Source: CBDBFG01 sp965204765 (GTDB lineage Bacteria > Pseudomonadota > Alphaproteobacteria > Caedimonadales > UBA9215). Taken from it: a stretch of DNA of 64,000 nt. The stretch spans positions 62,001 through 126,000 of the forward strand of contig CBDBFG010000004.1 in NCBI GenBank assembly GCA_965204765.1, read 5' to 3'. The notes under the pieces are model-generated. The model was not told the origin of the DNA, did not search any database, and was given only the letters and a program-made list of their open reading frames with translations. Positions within the stretch are counted from its first letter, which is position 1. Each line of letters starts with the position of its first letter. Positions 1-8,900 of the stretch are shown piece after piece. The translations under genes and the position numbers were made by a program.

Positions 1-167
1 GCAATCTCATCCTTTAGCACAAGTTTTCTCTTTTTTAATCGCTTCACTGCTAATTGATCGATAACTACTTGATGAGAAAGTTCATCTATTAACTTATCCA
101 AAGATACGTGTTCTTCTTGCAATAATGCTAACTTTTGCTTAGCCCCTTGATTATTTGTTAAATCCAT
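1..167 (-). CDS. YdcH/DUF465 family small protein (3' end beyond the window)
   Basis: Reading leftwards from an ATG at 165-167 gives 55 codons that run off the window start, so the gene is partial. It is too short for standard ORF calling. The visible protein begins MDLTNNQGAKQ and contains the hallmark pattern of the DUF465/YdcH family: EEHVSLDKLIDELS followed by a basic RLKKRKLVLKDEI segment. Members are small helical proteins of about 60-75 residues with no firmly established function. It is divergent from pfkA with about 96 bp between them. The family call rests on the conserved H-x-x-L-D and R-L-K-K-x-K-L-x-L-K-D motifs; the C-terminus is not visible. Confidence 0.8.
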   Translation of the reverse strand, partial: MDLTNNQGAKQKLALLQEEHVSLDKLIDELSHQVVIDQLAVKRLKKRKLVLKDEI

Positions 168-263
168 GTCACTACCGAAATTACAATTTTGTAAATATTT
201 CACTACTTTTACCAAAAAAAAACTGGTAAGTATATACTCATAGATACCGCAAGATGTTATTTT

Positions 264-1361
264 ATGACTAAAAAGATAGGAATCCTTACTAGTGGCGGCG
301 ATTGTGCTGGACTAAACAGTGTACTGAAATCCATTACTACCAGAGCAATAAAAAAATTTGGCTGGCAAGTTATTGGTATTCGTTATGGCACAATGGGTTT
401 TTTGAAATCACCAATGGAATATACTGAGTTAACCATAGATATGTTCAATCATGCTATTTTTAGACAAGGTGGAACTATATTAGGTACTACAAATAAAGGA
501 AACCCTTTCCATTTTCCTATGCAAGATGGTACACACGCTGATAGATCTGATGAAATAGTCAAGGCATGCAAAGAGTTAGAATTGGATGCATTAATAGGCA
601 TAGGTGGCGATGGTAGTTTAAAGATATTGCATCAGTTATTTACAAAAGCCAACATCCCATTTATAGGCATTCCAAAAACAATAGATAATGACTTAGGCTC
701 CACAGAAAGATCTATAGGATTTTCTACGGCAGTATCCGTTGCTACAGAAGCACTGGATAGACTGCAACCAACAGCAGCAAGTCATGACAGGGTAATGATA
801 TTAGAAGTGATGGGCAGAGATGCGGGCCATATCGCACTTTCTGCTGGCATTGCAGGCAACGCTGATGTAATTGTTATCCCAGAAATTACCTATAAATTTG
901 ACAATATTGCCACACACATTAAAAAAATATTTAGTACAGGAAGAAATTTTGCACTGATGATCGTCGCAGAAGCAGTGCAAACAGAAAATAAAGAACATTC
1001 TCACGTAGTATATTCTCAAGAAGCAGAAGGACAAAGATTTGGAGGTATTGGACAATATTTTGCTAAAAAAATTACGAATCTCACTGGCGCTGAGTCTAGA
1101 TTTATGACCCTTGGCCACGTACAAAGAGGGGCGCCACCAATAGCAGAAGATAGAATTTTGGCTTCTGCATTTGGCGTATATGCTGTAAATCTAATCGCAG
1201 AAAAAAAATACGACAGAATGGTAGCCTGGCATAACAGAGGAATCATTGATGTGCCAATATTAGAAGCAATAGAAAAATATAAAGTAGTACAACCTGATGA
1301 TCCACTGGTTAAAACGGCCAAAGGAATGGGTATATGCTTTGGAGATGAACTAGTATATTAA
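264..1361 (+). CDS. pfkA: 6-phosphofructokinase
   Basis: Phosphorylates fructose 6-phosphate to the 1,6-bisphosphate, the committing step of glycolysis, in the cytoplasm. The 365-residue protein has the N-terminal nucleotide-binding GGD motif (residues 11-13), GGDGS at 114-118, the catalytic PKTIDND at 137-143 and MGRDAG at 183-188. Two phosphodonor-determining positions are visible. Gly117 matches E. coli Gly104 and is typical of ATP use. Lys138 matches E. coli Gly124 and is typical of pyrophosphate enzymes. This G/K combination is known from group III PFKs, so the donor cannot be assigned from sequence. The gene stands alone, divergent from the YdcH gene. Rickettsia lacks the enzyme, so its presence says something about the lineage. 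Confidence 0.93.
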   Translation: MTKKIGILTSGGDCAGLNSVLKSITTRAIKKFGWQVIGIRYGTMGFLKSPMEYTELTIDMFNHAIFRQGGTILGTTNKGNPFHFPMQDGTHADRSDEIVKACKELELDALIGIGGDGSLKILHQLFTKANIPFIGIPKTIDNDLGSTERSIGFSTAVSVATEALDRLQPTAASHDRVMILEVMGRDAGHIALSAGIAGNADVIVIPEITYKFDNIATHIKKIFSTGRNFALMIVAEAVQTENKEHSHVVYSQEAEGQRFGGIGQYFAKKITNLTGAESRFMTLGHVQRGAPPIAEDRILASAFGVYAVNLIAEKKYDRMVAWHNRGIIDVPILEAIEKYKVVQPDDPLVKTAKGMGICFGDELVY

Positions 1362-1514
1362 TTAATCTTGCTTCATAATTCCATAAAGAGTGACAATCAC
1401 TATAATTGTTTAGGATTCAAGTAGCACCGCACACCAGTTATATAGTTCGAGCACAAATTAAGTATGGCCTTATAACAGCTAAAGTATAAGCTGCGAAACA
1501 TATCTTAAACCCAA

Positions 1515-4500
1515 CTAGTCCACTATTATGTTATTATTAGTAACCATTTGCTGCAACCAAGTATCATAGTTAGTTTGGTCATCAAAAGTTATGTTATTTA
1601 ATTTTACTGAAATATCTTCCTGACTGGCTCCTGTATTGCCACCACCTGCAGTTATCTCCAGTTTAACCTTACCTCCGTCATTTACCACATCAACTAACGA
1701 GGTAATATCTGTATGATCTCTTAAAATTCCACTTAGATCAATTGTATCACCTTCAGAGGTATTAAAATCTACTATTGTATCATGACCAAGAGCAACGGAA
1801 TCATTTTCTATAATCCATTTGAATGTGTCACTTCCCGTATCACCACGTAGGCTATCGTTGCCAGACCCACCATATATAATATCATCATCACTCCATCCAC
1901 GCAGGTTATCATTACCAGACCCTCCATATATGGTATCATCACCCCTACTACCTGTAATAGTATCATTACCACTACCACCATATAATAGATCATCCCCATC
2001 ATAACCATTGATATTATCATTGCCTGATCCACCATACACCGTATCGTCGCCGAATCCAGCATTAATGGTGTCATTATTGTTCCCACCGTATATTGTGTCA
2101 TCACCATCCTCTCCATTGATTGTATCGTCACCACTATTACCGTATATAGTATCATCGCCCGCACCAGCATTAATAGTATCATTACCGCTACCACCCTTGA
2201 TATAATCATCACCACTGCCAGAGGTAATGGTATCATTACCATCGCCGCCATATATAATATCATCCCCTGAACTGGTCGTGATGTAATCATTACCACCTTG
2301 TGAATATATGGTATAATCTATATTTTCTGAGAAAGAGAGATAATCGGCATTGTCTCCTGTATATAACACGATATCATCACCACCAGCTTCTAACTCTTCT
2401 CCGATAAAACCTCCCCCCGTACTATTAAAAAAGCTTACGTTATCATCACTAAATTTGACCAGAGTATCTGTAGTAGTTGTGCTTTGTGCCGAACCGTAAT
2501 GACTGGTCACTTCAAAATAATAACTAGAATCAGTTCTAGAATATAAATTATTAACCGTTGCAGAAGTACCAGTAACATTTGATATAGTTTGCACCAGGGT
2601 ACCTTTGCTATAATCTACATTGGTATTCAAACTATAACCAGAAAAACTATAGGATGTATCCTTTACACCTTGGTACACTTTTATCGTATAAGAGATATTA
2701 CTCGTATTCAATCCTGTACCAATAGATGGTGGTGTCAATGCTATGGTAGCAGAAAATGTAGAATTAAAATTAGGAGGACTATTGCTCAAAGTCACCTTAG
2801 CAGGAGGATCAATAGTAATATTATTATCAAATGTAATAGAATGTGCGCTAGTACTGACTCCATTACTAAGGCTATATCCTAAACTTCCACTAAGGGAAGC
2901 CCCGGAATCAACTGTATAGGTTAACCCTTCTAGATCTTCTCCCGTTAATCCATCGGTGGACGTTGTTACCTCCGTACCATCAGATTTATAGATATGTATA
3001 CCAGAAGGAATTGAAGTTAAATCTATAGTTAATACTTCAAGGTCTGTATAATCTGATATATCGATATCTAAATCAATATTGTTTGTAATACCATTTTGGC
3101 TATCAACTGTGATAGAGCTACTTTGGTTTATACTGGGCAAAGTATCATCCAAGAAATTAATACTATTGTTTGAACTTGTTGTGCCATCACTTAAGCTATA
3201 TGTGAAAGTGCCACTTAAACTAGCTCCTGAATCGACTGTATAAGTCAAACCTTCTAGATCTTCGCCGGTTAATCCGGTTGTAGAATCTGTTACTTCCGTA
3301 CCATCAGATTTATAGATATGAACCCCAGATGGTATTGAAATAATATCTAAAGTAAGATCATCAAAACTATCAGAGTCACTTGCAATATTGAATTCTTGGT
3401 TAATACTAACACCACTAGATGGCGTAGTCACAACTGACGATGGCGCACTTATATAATAATCACCTAAAGAAATGTGATCTTCATCTATCATTCTGTGCAA
3501 CCAAGCGTCGGGGCCAGCACTACCATCATAAGAATGGCTGCTGATAGAACTATATTGAATATTGCTAAGGGTGATTGAAATATCACTAGATGATAGATCT
3601 GTGCCTAAACCACCAGCAACGATATTTAATTTTACCTGACCATCAGCATTTACTACATTAATTACAGATGAAATATCATGATGCAAACCGATAACTCTGC
3701 TTAAATCTATTACATCTCCGCTGCTCGTTTTAAAGTCAGTTATTGTATCATCACCTAGATCAACTGATCCATCCTCTACATCCCAAATAAATGTATCAGC
3801 ACTATTATTTGCAGTAGATGTAGTCACTTCACCGGTTAACGTATCATCACCAATACCACCATAAATAGTATCACTACCCCAGCCACCTATTACTGTATCG
3901 TCACCATCACCACCATATAAAGTGTCACTACCACCATCACCTTCTACGGTATCATCACCAATACCACCATATGCCGTATCATCTCCAGATCCTAATTCTA
4001 ATACATCATCACCACTCTCACCATATACAAGATCGGATCCACTACTGGTATATATATCATCATCACCACTTCCTCCGTATATGGTGTCGTCCCCACCATC
4101 TGTAAGTATATAGTCTACTCCCCCCTCAGCATATATAGTAAAACTTGTATCAAAATCTAAAGTATAATCAGTATTAGGAGTAAAATACTCTGTTGCACTA
4201 TCACTTCCATAAATGATTGCTGTCTCTGTATCATAATCATGAAATACGGTAGCTAAATAACCCAAAGATACATTATTTTCCGTAGCACTACTGGTATTAG
4301 CTACATTACTGCTTGTCACTTCAAAGTAAAACCCTGAATCCCAACCAGTAACAGAAGATAATCCTTCAACTGTAACTGTTGTGTCAGAAATATCCGTAAT
4401 CCTACTATGAAATACTCTAGTGTCATTAGATTCTGTATAGACATTTACCGTATAAGTTAGTTCAGATTGGTCTACCCCACCTGTGTTCTCTGGAGCATCC

Positions 4501-5384
4501 CAAGATAAAACAGCATCCCAAGTACCACCAAAACTAGGAACATCATTAGTAAGAGTTAAATTATCAGGAGCATCAGGTACAAAACCATTAACGGTTAACT
4601 CTCCACTAGGATCAATTACAACCTCGTCTGATAAATTAATTTCTGATACCGTTACCACTGAAGAACTAGTAAGAGAAGTATCTAATATCTGTACCTCATC
4701 TGTATTATTTAACAATAATTGACCTAACGATACCCCTAAGGTTGCAGGGGTGCCGACAGAACCATCATCATCATTATATACATACAATGACAATCCAGAT
4801 CGCACCAAATGATAAGAGGTTCCATCTATACTAAATTTAATCAATGAAGTATTAGTAGGTGATGATGTAAAATCATAATTATAATCAAATACAAATTTAA
4901 AAACATTAGAATTAGTAGGATGAGGATTGATACTAAGTTCATTAAATTCTACAGTTAAGGAATAATCACCATCATAGGTTGAATATTGATCATTACTAAA
5001 ATCAAAATGATCTAAGGTAACATTAACTCCACGTACAATTGAATCATCTGTCAGTTTTATATTATTTACGCTAGATAAATCATCTCCATAATCAATAGTG
5101 AAATCAGTTATCTCTCCTACTGCACCGCTATCGTCATCGTATATATTTAATCCTTCACTATCTTTCACTACGTGATATACATCTGAGCCAATAGTAAAAG
5201 TTATCAAAGAAGAATCTGAAGGTTCCGTAGAAAAATCATGATTATCTTCAAATGTAATATTTATAGTATTGGCAATAATTGTATCATTGGTTAAACCAGA
5301 GAAATCGTCATCATCGGCAAAACTGATACTGCCTAAGCTACTATTAACTCCATCACTAACACTATAATTAAAGGTGCCATTAAA
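1515..5384 (-). pseudogene. RTX adhesin, C-terminal part (split from the N-terminal part by frameshifts)
   Basis: This frame is open from 5384 to 1515. The first possible start codon is a TTG at 5207, but it lies inside homologous sequence and is probably not a real start. In-frame codons upstream read DFSGLTNDTIIANT, matching the end of the upstream adhesin fragment. In order the product contains paired beta-rich domains, a fibronectin III-like domain (about 4260-4540), glycine/aspartate RTX nonapeptides of the GGxGxD type (about 3840-4110), a type I secretion target domain (about 3480-3830), two diverged copies of the 109-residue repeat (about 2850-3420), a second FN3-like domain, a longer RTX block (1830-2340) and a terminal target domain ending at 1515. 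RTX motifs bind calcium outside the cell. Probably one gene with 5755-11442; whether the break is biological or an assembly error is open. Confidence 0.8.
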
Positions 5385-5936
5385 CTAGCTCCAGCATCAA
5401 CCGTATAGGTTAAACCGCTCAAATCACTTCCTAAACCAGTTGTCGAAGTTGTAACTTCCGTAATCAGATTTATAGATATGAACTCCAGATGGTATCTCAC
5501 TAATTGTGACCGATAAACTAGAGGAAGAAGTCTCATCATCAACACTAATAGGGCTACAGAAGAAGATACTCCTCCTTCACTATCAACCGTAATACTACTA
5601 CTTTCCGCATCATTATCATCTGATACTGCCTAAGCTACTATTAACTCCATCACTAACACTATAATTAAAGGTGCCACTTAAACTTCCAGCATCAACGTGA
5701 TATAAACCAGTTGTCGAAGTTGTAACTTCCGTACCATCAGAATAGTAAAAGTTATCAAAGAAGAATCTGAAGGTTCCGTAGAAAAATCATGATTATCTTC
5801 AAATCCATCGTAATATTTATAGTATTGGCAATAATTGTATCATTGGTTAAACCAGAGAAATCGTCATCATCGGCAAAACTGATACTGCCTAAGCTACTAT
5901 TAACTCCATCACTAACACTATAATTAAAGGTGCCAC
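5191..5936 (-). other. Frameshifted, partly duplicated zone inside the adhesin gene
   Basis: Segment 5191-5379 recurs at 5741-5936, nearly identical apart from a 5-bp insertion near 5805. Between them lies a damaged copy of the 327-bp repeat. Compared with the clean copies it differs by deletions only: 1 bp near 5379, 3 bp near 5431, 2 bp near 5463, 4 bp near 5552, and larger losses near 5607 and 5619 and between 5685 and 5705. The first deletion produces a stop at 5385-5387. The insertion near 5805 shifts the upstream ORF into a false tail ending at 5755. The neighbouring repeats carry no such differences, which makes local misassembly a serious possibility. Confidence 0.75.
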
Positions 5937-8900
5937 TTAAACTAGCTCCAGCATCAACCGTATAGGTTAAACCGCTCAAATCACTTCCGGTTAAACCAGT
6001 TGTCGAAGTTGTAACTTCCGTACCATCAGATTTATAGATATGAACTCCAGATGGTATCTCACTAATTGTGACCGATAAACTAGAGGAAGAAGTCTCATCA
6101 TCAACACTAATACCAAGGGCTACAGAAGAAGATACTCCTCCTTCACTATCAACCGTAATACTACTACTTTCCGTAATAATAGGAGCATCATTATCATCGG
6201 CAAAACTGATACTGCCTAAGCTACTATTAACTCCATCACTAACACTATAATTAAAGGTGCCACTTAAACTAGCTCCAGCATCAACCGTATAGGTTAAACC
6301 GCTCAAATCACTTCCGGTTAAACCAGTTGTCGAAGTTGTAACTTCCGTACCATCAGATTTATAGATATGAACTCCAGATGGTATCTCACTAATTGTGACC
6401 GATAAACTAGAGGAAGAAGTCTCATCATCAACACTAATACCAAGGGCTACAGAAGAAGATACTCCTCCTTCACTATCAACCGTAATACTACTACTTTCCG
6501 TAATAATAGGAGCATCATTATCATCGGCAAAACTGATACTGCCTAAGCTACTATTAACTCCATCACTAACACTATAATTAAAGGTGCCACTTAAACTAGC
6601 TCCAGCATCAACCGTATAGGTTAAACCGCTCAAATCACTTCCGGTTAAACCAGTTGTCGAAGTTGTAACTTCCGTACCATCAGATTTATAGATATGAACT
6701 CCAGATGGTATCTCACTAATTGTGACCGATAAACTAGAGGAAGAAGTCTCATCATCAACACTAATACCAAGGGCTACAGAAGAAGATACTCCTCCTTCAC
6801 TATCAACCGTAATACTACTACTTTCCGTAATAATAGGAGCATCATTATCATCGGCAAAACTGATACTGCCTAAGCTACTATTAACTCCATCACTAACACT
6901 ATAATTAAAGGTGCCACTTAAACTAGCTCCAGCATCAACCGTATAGGTTAAACCGCTCAAATCACTTCCGGTTAAACCAGTTGTCGAAGTTGTAACTTCC
7001 GTACCATCAGATTTATAGATATGAACTCCAGATGGTATCTCACTAATTGTGACCGATAAACTAGAGGAAGAAGTCTCATCATCAACACTAATACCAAGGG
7101 CTACAGAAGAAGATACTCCTCCTTCACTATCAACCGTAATACTACTACTTTCCGTAATAATAGGAGCATCATTATCATCGGCAAAACTGATACTGCCTAA
7201 GCTACTATTAACTCCATCACTAACACTATAATTAAAGGTGCCACTTAAACTAGCTCCAGCATCAACCGTATAGGTTAAACCGCTCAAATCACTTCCGGTT
7301 AAACCAGTTGTCGAAGTTGTAACTTCCGTACCATCAGATTTATAGATATGAACTCCAGATGGTATCTCACTAATTGTGACCGATAAACTAGAGGAAGAAG
7401 TCTCATCATCAACACTAATACCAAGGGCTACAGAAGAAGATACTCCTCCTTCACTATCAACCGTAATACTACTACTTTCCGTAATAATAGGAGCATCATT
7501 ATCATCGGCAAAACTGATACTGCCTAAGCTACTATTAACTCCATCACTAACACTATAATTAAAGGTGCCACTTAAACTAGCTCCAGCATCAACCGTATAG
7601 GTTAAACCGCTCAAATCACTTCCGGTTAAACCAGTTGTCGAAGTTGTAACTTCCGTACCATCAGATTTATAGATATGAACTCCAGATGGTATCTCACTAA
7701 TTGTGACCGATAAACTAGAGGAAGAAGTCTCATCATCAACACTAATACCAAGGGCTACAGAAGAAGATACTCCTCCTTCACTATCAACCGTAATACTACT
7801 ACTTTCCGTAATAATAGGAGCATCATTATCATCGGCAAAACTGATACTGCCTAAGCTACTATTAACTCCATCACTAACACTATAATTAAAGGTGCCACTT
7901 AAACTAGCTCCAGCATCAACCGTATAGGTTAAACCGCTCAAATCACTTCCGGTTAAACCAGTTGTCGAAGTTGTAACTTCCGTACCATCAGATTTATAGA
8001 TATGAACTCCAGATGGTATCTCACTAATTGTGACCGATAAACTAGAGGAAGAAGTCTCATCATCAACACTAATACCAAGGGCTACACCAGTAGGCTCAAC
8101 TAATACTATATTTCCACTATCTATCAATTGATTTAACCAAGCATCAACTCCAGTTTCTCCATTGTAACTGGTACCTTGTGCAAACGAATAAGTTACAGAA
8201 GCTATTTTAATAGTAAAATCTACGTTAAATTCACTAGAACCAGTAGTATTTATTTCTAATTTCACCTTACTATTATCATTAACGATTCGTATGAAATTAG
8301 ATACATCCCCTCCTTGATAATCTAAAACATTTGCTAAATTAATCGTGTCGTTACCATTATTATGACCATTCTGTCCACTCCAAAAGGATATACTATCATT
8401 ACCTAAATTAACATTATCACTGTTAGGACCGACCTTGACATATTTAAAAATATCATCACCAGACCCACCGTCCATTGTATCATCACCCAAACCACCTAAT
8501 AGAATATCATCACCACCATAACCTATTAGTGTGTCATTTCCAGAATCACCATAAATTATATCTATACCACCGGAACCAAAAAATGTATCATTACCAGCCC
8601 CACCATGTAATTCATTATTGCTATCTGCATAGGTAACATCTAATCCATTACCAGTAATTAAATCATTACCATCTCCTCCATATATAATATCCGTACCTAC
8701 TGTACCCATAATCTGAGAACTAGCATTATTGGATTGTAAAATAATCGCTGGAGTAGAAATAGAAGTATCGTTATCATCAAAAGCGGTAATTCTAAAATAT
8801 ATGTTACTATTAGAATTTAATCCATTGATAGTCGTACCAGTAGAATTAACTGTACCATCAAAAGTTGTCCAAGTGCTATTTGCTTGTTCTCTATATTCAA

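Noticed and set aside
209..229. TTACCA/TGGTAA inverted repeat upstream of pfkA as an operator or terminator
   Set aside because: Six base pairs around an A-run is too weak to support a call.
1362..1514. Possible tRNA 3' end (GTTCGAGC near 1447)
   Set aside because: No matching acceptor, D or anticodon stems could be found.
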